From: Siphonodentalium dalli
Taxonomy: Eukaryota > Mollusca > Scaphopoda > Gadilida > Siphonodentaliidae
Length of the DNA stretch: 64,000 nt
Direction of reading: 5' to 3'
NCBI GenBank assembly: GCA_032622095.1
Contig: CP136068.1
Location: forward strand, 16,287,729 to 16,351,728
The number at the start of each line of letters is the position of its first letter. The first letter of the stretch is position 1. The notes beneath the pieces were generated by a model. The model was not told where the DNA came from. It worked only from the letters and a program-made list of their open reading frames with translations, and ran no database searches. Shown one piece after another: positions 40,791 through 51,740 of the stretch. The translations under genes and the position numbers were made by a program.

Positions 40791-41530
40791 GAAAGTTGAC
40801 GCATAATTTGGTCGCCTATTATAAAAAATAACCAAAAACAACCATGTCATCGATGACCTTTCACCTATTAAATGGCGATCGCGATCTTTAAAAAAAATCG
40901 TATTAGTAGCGAAAACAGGAATGCATGTTTACATAGCACGTGTCTAATTATGCCAGCTAATGGGATTTTATATTCGAGAACAGTTGAAGCTGCTTTCACA
41001 GACCTGCGGCGGACGCACAAGGCCAACGCTATCGGGTTTGTGGCTGACCACTGGCACTGCGCATAAACCGATAGCCGCAGACACTGCACGCATGTGTCAG
41101 CCGCAGGTCTGTGAAATCAGCTTTAACTTCAGACAGACAAAATTGCGACTACGACCTCCAAGTCATCTGGCCATGTGAACGGGTTCCAAACAATTATGTT
41201 TCGAGTGAAAAGGTCAGAGGTAGCAAATTACTCTAAAAGACGCGGAACGTGAAATGTTGACGCATCATTTTGTCGTATATTGCAATTTTAGAAGATATGA
41301 ACACTTCAATTAAAACAAGTTGTAAATTTTCAATGAGCTTCCCACAACAATCATCGCATTAGCTCAAATATGACTGAACGATTACACACCACATGTCCCA
41401 ATTAGGCCAGATAAAGGGATTTTATAACCGACAACGGTTAAACCACAAGACAGACCACCACACTGTTGGTCCAACCAAATTGCGACCACGCCCTTTAGGC
41501 CATGTGTACGTGTGAACGGGTCCCAAACCA
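40791..41530 (+). repeat. Two-copy duplication, 461-bp offset
   Basis: 'gttgacgcat' at 40795 and 41256 begins two diverged copies. They share 'gggattttat', 'aaattgcgac.acg', and 'catgtg..gaacgggt.ccaaac' at the end. The first copy contains the foldback insert at 40982-41128, which the second copy lacks. Confidence 0.65.
40982..41128. repeat. Foldback insert with 29-bp arms
   Basis: The left arm (40982-41010, 'cacagacctgcggc') pairs with the right arm (41100-41128, 'gccgcaggtctgtg') with two or three mismatches. An inner pair ('gctatcgg' and 'ccgatagc') extends the fold. Comparison with the second duplicate copy near 41430 suggests it was inserted after, or lost from one copy of, the duplication. 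Confidence 0.7.
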
Positions 41531-42060
41531 TATTCTTGCATATGGCGAAGTCCACCCGTTATGTGTGTACACCTCCTTTGGTAAGAAATACTGCTGACCT
41601 TGTGATTTTGATTGCGAATTATAAATGTTATACCTAAACAGAATACAACCAAAGCATATTATGCAATCTGATTGTTAACATTTATGAGGCCTGATAACCC
41701 TGACTAGATCACAGGACGTATAACTGTTATATTTATATATTTACATACACCTGATATCTCTTCCGATTTCCCCATAGCGTTACGGTAGACACGCCCCCTT
41801 ATTCAATGCGTTCATAAATCTATGAACGTAACGTCACGTTCAATGTCGTTCATAGGTTTATGAACACATTGTTCCCGGAAATCACCGGGGATTGTCGGAC
41901 ATTACCGACTGCTTGAGTATCTAGTCAGCCAATACGCCAAGGATTTGATAGCAAACAATATGTAATCGAGGTTCACGATTGGATGGCTTGTGGCATCTGA
42001 TCGCGAGCACGGGTGGCACAAGATGTTCGGTTGACTATCAGAATGTTGGTTATCATATAA
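41531..42060. other. Unassigned sequence with one short hairpin
   Basis: The only structure seen is the hairpin at 41810-41865. Confidence 0.4.
41810..41865. repeat. Hairpin of two 18-nt inverted words
   Basis: 'gttcataaatctatgaac' and 'gttcataggtttatgaac' are each close to self-palindromic and are inverted matches of each other, separated by 20 nt. Confidence 0.75.
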
Positions 42061-42069
42061 TTCCATAAT

Positions 42070-42200
42070 ATGTCAAATATATCGAAATATGAAATACAAC
42101 GAAAAAGCGAAATATGAAAATACAGCGAAATAGCACGAAAAATCGAAATAGGAAAATACAGCGAAATAGGGCGAAATATAGAGCAAAATATAGAAATAGG
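42070..42200 (+). repeat. Purine-rich minisatellite
   Basis: Degenerate repetition of 'cgaaatat/cgaaatag' with 'gaaaatacag' gives a strongly purine-biased plus strand over about 130 bp. Confidence 0.75.
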
Positions 42201-42205
42201 AAATT

Positions 42206-42290
42206 ATTTTTATAAACGAAATAACGGACATATTTGAAAAAAGTGTTTTTGACTTAATAACGGACATATTTGGAGAAGTGTTTTAAAGAG
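42206..42290 (+). repeat. Direct repeat, about 45-bp period, two copies
   Basis: 'aataacggacatatttg' followed by 'aagtgtttt' occurs twice. Confidence 0.8.
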
Positions 42291-42315
42291 CGTAAGTATA
42301 TAAATATGAATAATA

Positions 42316-42453
42316 AACGGCGGACTCAACGTGGTCATGGGTTTTGACTGCGATAAAAAATCAGCAAACTCCGCATGAACCCCTTTGGGGTTTATGCAGT
42401 TTGCTGAATTTTTCTCGCGGTCAAAATCCCATGACCACATTGAAACCGCCGTT
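42316..42453. mobile_element. Foldback element, 138 bp
   Basis: It is an almost complete inverted repeat with arms of about 67 bp ('aacggcgg...catgaacccc' against 'ggggtttatg...ccgccgtt') and a loop of about 4 nt. No target duplication is evident, so the mobile origin is inferred from structure only. Confidence 0.75.
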
Positions 42454-43060
42454 CATTTCTTATATAAAACAAAGTGCACCATTCCAAATTTCATGCATAG
42501 AAACAAGTTTTATTCCACACCGAGATGCCAGGCCAGATGGCACTGAGTAAAATTTTATTCCATAAAATTATATGGATAGCATACACACACTGTTTACATT
42601 TAAAACATTACATGTTTCTGAAATACGCTCAAATTCTTTCATCCTATCTGTGGTTCTACGTAACTCTGGGTGAGAATTTCACACTATATGTGCCATGAAT
42701 ATGAATGAGCTAAGATCGCATGTAGTAACATCATGATTTATAATGGAATATGCAATGGTTTGAATGTAATCAATTTCAATTGGGGGAGGGTCCGGGAGGG
42801 TGCGCGAGATATTTTTTTGGATTTACAGCTGGGAGTTACCGTTCAAATCTCGAGATTAACGGGGTCTTTATTGGTGTTATATGGTGCTGACAGGTTCATT
42901 TAATGACAAAATTACGATTAACCAATTAAGCTGGATAAACAACACATGTGGCGGCACACGTCGGTTTCATTTGCGGCCCAACCAAATATACCACATGTAA
43001 TTTCATTAGGTTGTCGCTTGAGGGACCTAGCAGCAATAATACGCATCGTAGCATTGATCT
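42454..43060. other. Unassigned sequence
   Basis: Only a G-rich patch near 42780-42810 stands out. No gene signal. Confidence 0.35.
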
Positions 43061-43268
43061 TGGTTACGAGCACTTTTGGGGTCCGTGAAGTTGGATCGAA
43101 GTTCGAAGTTAAAAATTCGGTAGAGATTCGACCCCCACTTTTGTTTGCCTCAAATGCATTGTTGTGTTCCAATTCGTGCTCCCCTGCTCGATTTTGGGTC
43201 AAAAGTGATTTTTTTTCACTTTTTCTGAGATACTGCTGGACTTGGAAAATTTAGCCACGGCGCTGGAC

Positions 43269-43417
43269 TAACGCTCAGCTTCGAGAAATTACTCGATCTA
43301 TAGGTTTGAATTTCAATCTGAATTTTAATCTGGGCGAATTTCGATCTGGATTGAAGTTCGAAATTCAGATTGAAATTCAAACCTATAGATCGAGTAATTT
43401 CTCGAAGCTGAGCGTTA
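43269..43417. repeat. Perfect 57-bp inverted repeat with 35-nt spacer
   Basis: 43269-43325 and 43361-43417 are exact reverse complements. The spacer contains a further small inverted pair ('aatttcga' and 'tcgaaatt'). Absence of any mismatch implies recent formation or gene conversion between the arms. Confidence 0.95.
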
Positions 43418-43859
43418 GTTTGCTTGATTCTCTTATGGAAAGTATCAAACATGCCAAATTTCAGCTCAATCCAGCCATAAACAATGCCACTTCCCTTCGG
43501 CACCTTAATATTGAAGGCCAAATTTTCTACGTCCAGCGTCGTGGCTAAATTTTCCAATTCCAGCAGTATCTCAGAAAAAATGAAAAAAATCACAAAAAAA
43601 AGTGGGGGTCGAATTTCAATCTGAATTTCTAACTTCAATCCAGATCGAAATTCGCCCAGATTGAAATTCAGATTGAAATTCAAACCTATAGATCGAGTAA
43701 TTTCTCGAAGCTGAGCGTTAGTTTGCTTGATTCTCTTATGGAAAGTATCAAACATGCCAAATTTCAGCTCAATCCAGCCATAAACAATGCCACTTCCCTT
43801 CGGCACCTTAATATTGAAGGCGAAATTTTCTAAGTCCAGCGCCGTGGCTAAATTTTCCA

Positions 43860-43866
43860 AGTCCAG
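43860..43866. repeat. Target duplication AGTCCAG, left copy
   Basis: It matches 45398-45404. The uninterrupted site 'gtccagcagtatctcag' is present elsewhere in the same repeat (near 45750), which confirms what the sequence looked like before insertion. Confidence 0.9.
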
Positions 43867-45397
43867 CAGGGGGGGGGGGGTCGGAAAAAAATTCCAGGCA
43901 CGTATGATGGGGTGGGTGGGTGGGTGTCTCTCGGGTCCAAAAAGCTGTTTTTTCCATGTGCCAAATTATTTTTTCATTCCTGCTATTGAGTCTTATTTTG
44001 ATGTGTTTTGAACAGAAACAGGTCATTATATAGTTAATAGTAATGCTATACTATATATAGAGGTTATCAGTAGTTGGATCAGTTGCACAATGGCCAACAA
44101 TAACCCAAATTCAACTTGATAGAACTAGAAACTGCGCTATTGGAAAATTTAATTTAATCAGGATTCCATCTACTGATACAACAAAATAAGAATAACTATG
44201 CAGAACTCAGCTGAAAATAAGCAATAAAATGAAAGCACATTTGACCATATGAGACATGGAAATAAAGATATAATAAATAATGGAATAAAATAGACTTTTG
44301 ACAACATAAAACATAAAATCTTAACAAATAAATTGAAGGCCAGCCGGGCCAGCTTGAACAATTTCAAATTGTTTTCCAAGTTAATGTGGATCAGCTTGTA
44401 ATGTTGATCACAGTAACACAGATTTTATCGTCACTGATATCGTGAGCAAAAAAGAAGTGAGATTGGGCTATCCATCCATATTATTCCCAATTATTACGAA
44501 GCCTATTACTTCAATCAGTGGCTACCAGCCTGCCATTACACGCTATAACATGTTTCCTCAGTTCTGGTTTCTGAGATGCACCAAGAAGAGTCACGCGGGT
44601 ATATCATGGTTGTGTTTGGTATTAGCATTATTCTTCAAACTGGGATAAACTGGGATGAACAGTTGTATTTCCACATGTTTTGATAAACAATTTGGTTCCA
44701 GCAATACAGTAATGAACTAATTAAACGACTCCATAACCACAGCAGAATAATGGGTATTTTTTTCAGGGGAGAGCTTTCCGATGAATGACAGCAAGCCATA
44801 TTTCCAACTAAATCCTGAAAAATTACCCATTATTTTGCTGTGGTTATGGAGTCAATTAATTAGGGCATTACTGTATATCACATAGCAAATATCAAAATAT
44901 CAAATAATCTGAAATTTGTTGTACCGGTACCATGTATTCTGTAGAATACTCAAATGTGATTATGTGACTAGATCATGTGACTATATATTATGAAAATGAA
45001 TGTTAATAAAAACTTTGGCACTCTGCCTATATATCCCTAGAAATGTGATTATGTTGACACATTTCTTGATTAATGACATTTATATGATAAATTCGAATAG
45101 TATCGTTATCTCATTATGCACTGTTCTATTCAAATATCGCGCAATAAATTATGATAATGCAGGATAATCAGCTATTTGGTTGCTCAGTTGATAATTTTCT
45201 CAAATTTAGGGGGGTGGGTATCCAAAACTGACCGGAAAAAAATTCCTGAAACGGAAAAAAAAAGGGTGGGTGTCCAAAATTGCCTGGAAAAAAAGGCCGG
45301 AAACGGAAGAAATTGGGTGGGTGGGTCCCCCGAGGCCGGAAAAAATTAAAATGATCATACGTGCCTGGAAATTGTTTCCGACCCCCCCCCCCCCCTG
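43867..45397. mobile_element. DNA transposon with CAGGGG ends, copy 1 (1531 bp)
   Basis: It starts CAGGGGGG(n)TCGGAAA..CCAGGCACGTATGAT and ends with the inverted counterpart ATCATACGTGCCTGG...CCCCCTG. A perfect 7-bp duplication, AGTCCAG, flanks it. Ends beginning CAG suit hAT or P-type families, though hAT normally makes 8-bp duplications. No transposase frame is evident. It carries a further miniature element at 44705-44875. The subterminal regions are full of 'gggtgggtg' and 'ccggaaa' words. Confidence 0.85.
44705..44875. mobile_element. Palindromic miniature element with TA duplication (Tc1/mariner-type)
   Basis: TA-CAGTAATG at the left and CATTACTG-TA at the right. Arms of about 60 bp match with few mismatches ('gactccataaccacagcaga' against the inverted right arm). 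It is nested inside the CAGGGG element, making it the youngest layer of three. Confidence 0.8.
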
Positions 45398-45404
45398 AGT
45401 CCAG
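45398..45404. repeat. Target duplication AGTCCAG, right copy
   Basis: It follows the terminal CCCCCTG and continues into 'cagtatctcagaaaaag', the expected continuation of the interrupted repeat. Confidence 0.9.
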
Positions 45405-45965
45405 CAGTATCTCAGAAAAAGTGAAAAAAAATCTCTTTTGACCCAAAATTCGAGCAGGGGAACACGAATTGGAACACAACAATGCATTTAAGGCAAACAA
45501 AAGTGGGGGTCGAATTTCAATCTGAATTTCGAACTTCAATCCAGATCGAAATTCGCCCAGATTGAAATTCAAACCTATAGATCGAGTAATTTCTCGAAGC
45601 TGAGCGTTAGTTTGCTTGATTCTCTTATGGAAAGTATCAAACATACCAAATTTCAGCTCAATCCAGCCATAAACAATGCCACTTCCCTTCGGCGCCTTGA
45701 TATTGAAGGCGAAATTTTCTAAGTCCGGCGCCGTGGCTAAATTTTCCAAGTCCAGCAGTATCTCAGAAAAAGTGAAAAAAATAACTTTTGACCCAAAATT
45801 CGAGCAGGGGAACACGAACTGGAACACAACAATGCATTTGAGGCAAACAAAAGTGGGGGTCGAATCTCCACCGAATTTCGAACTTCGAACTTCAATCTAA
45901 CTTCACGCGAATCTCCACCGAATTTCGAACTTCGATCCAACTTCACGGACCCGCACTTTTGAGGA

Positions 45966-47144
45966 GCTTTCTTAATCTTCAAGTATTTTTCGCAAATTGC
46001 CCAGACCATCTGGTGTGTTAAACTCTTCCCTAAACCGAAATGAGGCCAGTCCGTCCCATTTAAATCGCGCGAGGTGGCTTCGCGCGCAACGGAAACGGCT
46101 CATGCTGTGAACCATGTATGAATTTACCAGTATTACTAAACTGAATTCCAAGATAATTTTATTCATTAACAGCTTCTGACACTTGGGAGTAATGGGAGCC
46201 AAATCTGACTGGTTACACAAATCAGTACAATCATATATATATAATCTTACTACCGGCTCTGGTGTACTTCCGTACACAAAACTACACAATAATTGTTTAA
46301 ATACAAGCACCATCGGTCTCTATTGGCACAATTCAAGTACAATTGCATTTTAGATTGGAATTTACGAAACTATTCATACATATAAAGCTGGACATCAATA
46401 TTGGAACACACACAGGATAAATTTCTATCAGGCTAATTGATAACCTTATATCGAGTTACAACAAACGAGGCCGCATCGACAAGTTCGTGGCATCTGTGCA
46501 CTGGCTGATTTATTACCTCTTGCGTGATGAGGTGAAATCAAAGAGATACCGATACCGGATATGGCATTAATTTGTCCATACATTAGGAAGAAAATTCCAG
46601 GGATATACATGTACGATGGGTTCTTCTCAGAAGATAGCAGTCATTCTACTTACATATTTGGGACTGGCCACGACTGCTACAGTTACCATTCTGTAGTCGA
46701 TCCCAGTCTATCTGCTATATTTGCATGGCAATTACTTTACTTAATGCGTGTTAATCGTCGATAATCGTTCTTGGCTGCGTGGTATTCTCGTGGTGATTCC
46801 TTTGTGCGATTGGCAGCATCATTTTATTTAACGGAAATTTTATCGAAATTCAACCCGTCGATTGTAAAAATTGGCCCAAAGAAAGTAAAGATACCAATAT
46901 ACCGCGATTACTCATAAAAATATGTTATATTGTGTGTGCTATAAAATATGCATATGTGCATATATATGAAATTACTTTGATACTAACAATTCTTGAAAAT
47001 TTTATTAATTGTTGAAAATGAGCATTTAAAATTAAATTTGGAAAAACTAAATTTTATTTATATAAATTTTGATCCCAGTTTTCAAAACAAATTAATTTAA
47101 ATTTAAAACTTTAGTTACGTTTTGGACATTAAATTCGATATTTT
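45966..47144. other. Unassigned sequence
   Basis: A 113-codon minus frame at 45972-46313 and a 67-codon plus frame at 46561-46764 show no recognisable domain. 46980-47140 is very AT-rich. Confidence 0.35.
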
Positions 47145-47530
47145 AAAGTGATCTGAAACACTCCGGTAGGGTGATGAAATAGAAATGGAGAATATCTTGC
47201 TGAAAGTAGTTATTTTTACAAATATTATATCCAAATTGACAGAACACACCGTAATTCTTATATATATACATTAAATACAGTGACCCCCCGATGGCGAAAT
47301 CATTTGTGTTAATTTACCGCCGATAGTTGCGTCCCGAATCGGGAAGTAAATATTTACAATTGAGCGTATAATATAGTAGTTCAGACGATGTTTTCTATGA
47401 AGTGGTACGGTCGATTTGTTTGAGATTTTCGGCAATGTTAGTAGAATTCATACATCCCCTCATGGCATAGCGCATGCATACTAACTAATCAGTTTCACGC
47501 GTCCGAACAAGTGCATAATATGTCTTTAAC
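47145..47530 (+). repeat. Dispersed repeat, copy 1
   Basis: It shares colinear sequence with 51918-52300: 'gaaatggagaa', 'tacaattgagcgta', 'gcg..tg..tact', and the end 'cagtttcacgc', 'ccgaacaagt', 'cataatatgtctt'. No ends or coding frame were found. Confidence 0.75.
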
Positions 47531-48199
47531 TTATGAATTTTTGTAATGTTATATCCAATTTTTCACCCATTTGTTAGAACACGATATCGCCGCACAAACT
47601 ACCGAAACCATTTGCGTACATGTAATATGAACAAACACAAGAAAATAGTAATGCCAACTAAAATAAAATGCGACAACAAAACATGACATGGATATAAAGG
47701 CCATAGACACAGATAAACAAATATGATATCTCATATATATATAATTCAATATATGAAATTGTTTTTTATTATAAAAGATTTTATCTGACAATTCTGTATT
47801 CATTGACGCTAAGACCACGTGCGATTTTTCCGTGTTAAAATGTTGGCCACGCGTGGTTTTGAAAACACCACGGGCCTTGTATACTGTGGTTGACACATCT
47901 TGACTTCTAGACTATACCGTGGCGCATCCATTCTAACAATACCCCTCTCCCAATCATGTTGACTTGCTATAGTGAACAGTCATTGAAGTTTTAACTAATC
48001 TAGCCGAAACGTAGGCTAAGCGTTTTTTGGAATGCGTAACCGTCTATGACGTGTCATCGGTCGACCCCATTCACGACTGCTTTGATGGATACGCTCACAG
48101 TATGTAGCCCACCACGCATGTGTACCGTCATGTATCAATCACCATAACGAATGCAAATTTAGCCCTCCCCGGTTCTTGTAATTTAACAGAACCCAGCTG
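47531..48199. other. Unassigned sequence
   Basis: No feature recognised. Open frames are short and patternless. Confidence 0.35.
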
Positions 48200-49190
48200 T
48201 TCGAAGCCAAAGTTAAACTATCTCTTAATTGCTGATTATTAGTGCCTCTTCAAAACCATTATAGGTAAACAAAACCAATCCCGTGACATTCCCTGCGTCA
48301 TGTCACTTTTTTGCATCAATTTCTCCACATATCTCCATGAAATAATAATAAACGCTCTTTAATGATTGTATATCAATGAAATCATCTGAGGTCAAAGACG
48401 CCTATCACGTGAAATCACCTGGTCGGGTGATTCATCTGTACCAATTTTTCTTCATATACTTTGAGCCTATAGCGAATGCCTTCATTGCTCGCATTTGCCC
48501 ACTAAAGTCGTCTGAGATCAACGTCATCCGGATAGAGTTAATTTTTTTCTTTTAATTGCTAATTATTAGTGCATCTTTAAATCGTGTGAGGTCAACACAC
48601 CCAATCCTTTGACACGCCCTGCGTCATTCCAGTTTTGTCACAAATTTCCCCCACTCATCTTCAGGAATGAAAATAAACGCTCTTTATTGATTATATGACC
48701 ATGTAAGTCATCTGAGGTCAAAGACGCCTATCGCGTGACAACCACCTGGTCGGGTGATTCATCTGTACCAGTTTCCCTACATATACTTTGAGCCTATAAC
48801 TAACGCTCTTTATTGCTCACATTTGTCCATTAAAATCGTCTGAGATCAGCGGCATCCGGATAAAGTTACATTTATCTTTTAATTTCTTATTATTAGTGCA
48901 TCTTTAAATAATTTGAGGTCAACAAACCCATTCCCTTGACATGCCCTGCGTCATTCGACTTTTGTCACCAATTTTCTCACATATCTTCTGGAATGATGAT
49001 AAACGCTCTTTATTGATTATATACCCATGTAAGTCATCTTGGGTCGAAGATGCCTATCGCGTGACATTCATCAAGTTGGTGGTTCATTTGTACCAATTTT
49101 CCTACAAATACTTTAAACTTATAAAGAACGCTCTTTATTGCTCAAATTTGACCCTTAAAGGCGTCTGAGGTCAACCGCATCTATACCACA
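48200..49190 (+). repeat. Three-copy tandem repeat, 327-bp period
   Basis: 'attattagtgc' falls at 48235, 48562 and 48889, exactly 327 bp apart. Each copy also has 'ccctgcgtca', 'aaacgctctttat', 'catctgaggtcaaagacgcc'-like, 'gtgattcatctgtacc'-like and 'catccgga' words. A second 'aacgctctttattgctca'-like motif lies in each copy and is degenerate in the first. Confidence 0.9.
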
Positions 49191-49600
49191 CTATATGGGT
49201 CATCCCCGTGTTTAAACTTACACCGACCAGATTGCAACCATTTTTGGTCTATAATCAATTAGTTAGTTAAATGCGTTGTTATTGCCCCTTTAGGACATCT
49301 AATGTCAATGGGACCTATCTAATAATATTTTCCGGGCCAAATTACCCATATATCAAATCTCATTAGTAACTGACCAATGTGGTTGTCTACTTAATGCATG
49401 GTTTATTCAGATGTAATTCTATATCTCCTGTGTCGTAGAAAATATCACCGCAAAATACGTAAATCGAAATATATCTCAGGATTTTGAATTTTAAAAGTTG
49501 ATATTGAGTAAGCGGTTTTAATTATAAGATATAACCCATAATCAGTCTTCGTCATGCAAACATATTCCCAAATTAACAGTATTTATCACAATAAAACCAG
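49191..49600. other. Unassigned AT-rich sequence
   Basis: Nothing recognised. Confidence 0.35.
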
Positions 49601-49882
49601 GTCCCCCTAATGTCGGTCTGTAACACTGTCAGATATACACTACCGATAATTTAATTGCATATATCTATTAAAATATTCATTCGGCGCAAAAACTATCGAC
49701 AGTTGGTGAATAATAGTGTCACAGAGATCACACATGACAGGAAAAATATATAAATTTGCATGTTAAATTCACTTAAAAAACACGCTAAACATTAGGGGGA
49801 CACACAAAAAGTCGCCCTAATGTAAAAGTCGCCCTAATGTGGGTTATTTACACACAAATGTCTCCCTAATGTGGCTTCCGCG

Positions 49883-49885
<3 letters not shown>
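49601..49885. repeat. Cluster of CCCTAATGT motifs in both orientations
   Basis: 'gtccccctaatgt' near 49602, inverted 'acattagggggacaca' near 49789, then 'gtcgccctaatgt' twice and 'gtctccctaatgt'. The layout resembles the end regions of small elements, as at 1170-1290. Confidence 0.5.

Positions 49886-49913
<28 letters not shown>
49886..49913. repeat. (TA)n microsatellite
   Basis: An unbroken TA dinucleotide run. Confidence 0.9.
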
Positions 49914-49917
<4 letters not shown>

Positions 49918-50130
49918 TTCGGGAAAAAAAACACTCGATCTATCAATCGATCGATATTATTTTGATGGAAACAGGGCGAGACTGTTTTCGGCTCAAGTCG
50001 TCACAGATCATATTCGGACAGTGACTCTGTTTCGGTCCGTTATTTGAGAACATATAGTTCCTTGCTTCAACGGTCTTTCAAGGGCGAAAATGTTTTTCAA
50101 ATAAATATTTAACCATTAATGTTAGAACTA

Positions 50131-50278
50131 TAAGGAACAATCTCGGTTTCTTAAATTAATTACACAGTCTAAGGGCATATGCCGAATAACAAACTCTTAT
50201 AAATCTCTTTATAGGTTTGTGATTCGGCATATGCCTTTAGACTGTGTAATTACATTAGGAAACCGAGATTATTCCTTA
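50131..50278. mobile_element. Palindromic miniature element with TA ends, 148 bp
   Basis: TA-AGGAACAATCTCGG at the left and CCGAGATTATTCCT-TA at the right. Arms of about 67 bp are nearly complementary throughout ('cagtctaagggcatatgccg' against 'cggcatatgcctttagactg'). TA borders suggest a Tc1/mariner-type origin. It lies upstream of the exon cassettes, probably in an intron or 5' flank. Confidence 0.8.
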
Positions 50279-50963
50279 AATAAATGGGAATGAACAAATG
50301 CATTTATTCTTAATAAAATACAATAATACTTCGAAGGAATAAAAACAAAGTAATTCGAAAACAAAAACAAAAGAGCAAACAAATGTAATAACGAAACAAG
50401 TGCTATATCAAAATGTACGAACAAGAACAGTAATACGAAAACACATAGAATCAACAAGAAATTAAAAAATAACAACAGAAAAGAACAAATGTAACAAACT
50501 CAAGTACATGCACAAGGTCGATGCAAAATGGAGCTCATGTGTGGCTAATATATATAGACTGTAATGTATATTATATGTCACTTACTGCCCACATATGAAT
50601 TATCATTGGTGTTAATGTTGACGAGCTTTAGCAATAGTAAACCTATACGACGTGTTTATGGCTGTAGACAAATTGGCAGATTGATTGTGTATTTGTACAA
50701 TATTTACAAACAGAATGCTGACAGTGAAATATTCAGAAATAAACATGATTATATTGTACAGCACAATACAATTACGAGCGGTTCAACATGTACTCCAACT
50801 GTTTGTTGCTGTTTCATTATATGTACAATGCTTACTGAATGTGGAACATTTAACCTTTGTTTGGCAATTATGTCACCCGTTGATGTAGCATGCCTGTAGG
50901 TTAGCGAAACTGCGCTGCTAATACACTGTGTTAATCAACCTATCAGTTTATGTTTTCATACAG
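50279..50963. other. A-rich stretch, then the intron leading to exon A
   Basis: 50280-50520 is A-rich. From about 50760 the sequence matches the introns before exons B and C ('gaatgtggaacat', 'tgtttggcaattatg', 'gcgaaactgcgctg', 'tgttttcatacag'). This shows that intron as well as exon sequence was duplicated. No upstream exon was found. Confidence 0.55.
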
Positions 50964-51091
50964 TCCAATAGCTCCAAGCAACTCCGAGACTGTGAATGGT
51001 GATCAGACTGAACAAGATCACGATTACCTCGAACTGTTAGATAGTGGTGACGTGGGTTCTGGAATGGTGTATACAGCCAGCAGATCTATCG
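50964..51091 (+). CDS. Exon A, first copy of the tyrosine-motif cassette (partial gene)
   Basis: This 128-nt exon is preceded by 'tgttttcatacag' (acceptor) and followed by 'gtgagaat' (donor). It enters with one base finishing a codon and leaves with one base starting the next; only this phase is open, the other two having stops. It encodes 42 full codons, starting PIAPSNSETV and containing DYLEL and VYTAS. Aligned with exons B and C, the first YxxL has become SETV, so this copy keeps only the second YxxL motif and the third tyrosine. It has no signal peptide or membrane segment; an acidic, Ser/Thr-rich, tyrosine-bearing stretch suits a cytoplasmic tail. The rest of the gene is not visible. 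It could be a decayed or diverged copy. Confidence 0.65.
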
Positions 51092-51740
51092 GTGAGAATT
51101 TACTGTTGTACTACTAATTTACTGCTGATCTACTGGTGATTATTTACTGTCGTACTACACATCATACTTTGGGAATGTATTGCTGTACTAAAAAGCCAGT
51201 GATAATTTAGTATCGGTATACCGATATACCGGCTAAAATTTGCCGAGAATACCAATCCACTAGTGCTAATTTATTATATACCGATATACCCGTAATAATT
51301 TGCTGGGAATACCAATCTACCAACGATAATGTCTTATCGGTATTCCGATATATCGGTTATAATTTGCTGGGAATACCAATTTACTAGTGATAATTTATTA
51401 TCGGTATACCGATCTACGGTTTTATTTCGCTGTGAGTACCAATCTACAGGTGAGAGTTTATTGTCATAAAACAAATCTTCTTGTGAGAATCTATTGTAGT
51501 ACTACCAACCTACTAGGTAAGTCTGGTATTGTACTACATATTTACGGCTATAATATAATGTTTTACTACAAATTTATCGGTAATTATCTTTCTAGAGAAC
51601 GACCGTTGAAAAGCTGTTGTCTTTCTATAAATGTACCGTTGACAATGGTCTGTGTGTATTACACATCTACTGCTGAGAATTTGCTGTTTATTCTACACAT
51701 ATACTGCTGATAATTTACAGTCTAATTACAAATCTCACTG
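51092..51740 (+). repeat. Intronic minisatellites after exon A
   Basis: Degenerate units of 'gataatttactg..gtactac' (about 30-40 bp) flank a run of about 80-bp units built on 'cggtataccgatataccgg' and 'gctgggaataccaatctac'. These start at the donor site itself, as they do after exons B and C. Confidence 0.7.

Larger units (their letters stand above)
43061..45965. mobile_element. Foldback-type element with long repetitive arms, split by a later insertion
   Basis: The left end (about 43080-43260, 'gtgaagttggatcgaagttcg') and right end (about 45730-45955) are inverted copies of about 190 bp. Inside the arms a ~300-bp module containing 'cctatagatcgagtaatttc' is repeated (43363, 43663, 45562). 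The module reads as an open frame on the minus strand in all copies, with 'IELKFGMFDTFHK' as its most regular part, but it matches no family I know and is repeated like a structural repeat. The element is interrupted at 43867 by a different transposon. Without that insert it would be about 1.37 kb. Confidence 0.7.

Noticed and set aside
45972-46313. 113-codon minus frame as a gene
   Set aside because: No family resemblance, adjacent to a transposon end, no support for start or splice sites.
50564-50899. 111-codon frame as a 5' exon with a membrane segment for the cassette gene
   Set aside because: The region matches intron sequence upstream of exons B and C, and no acceptor or donor sites fit.
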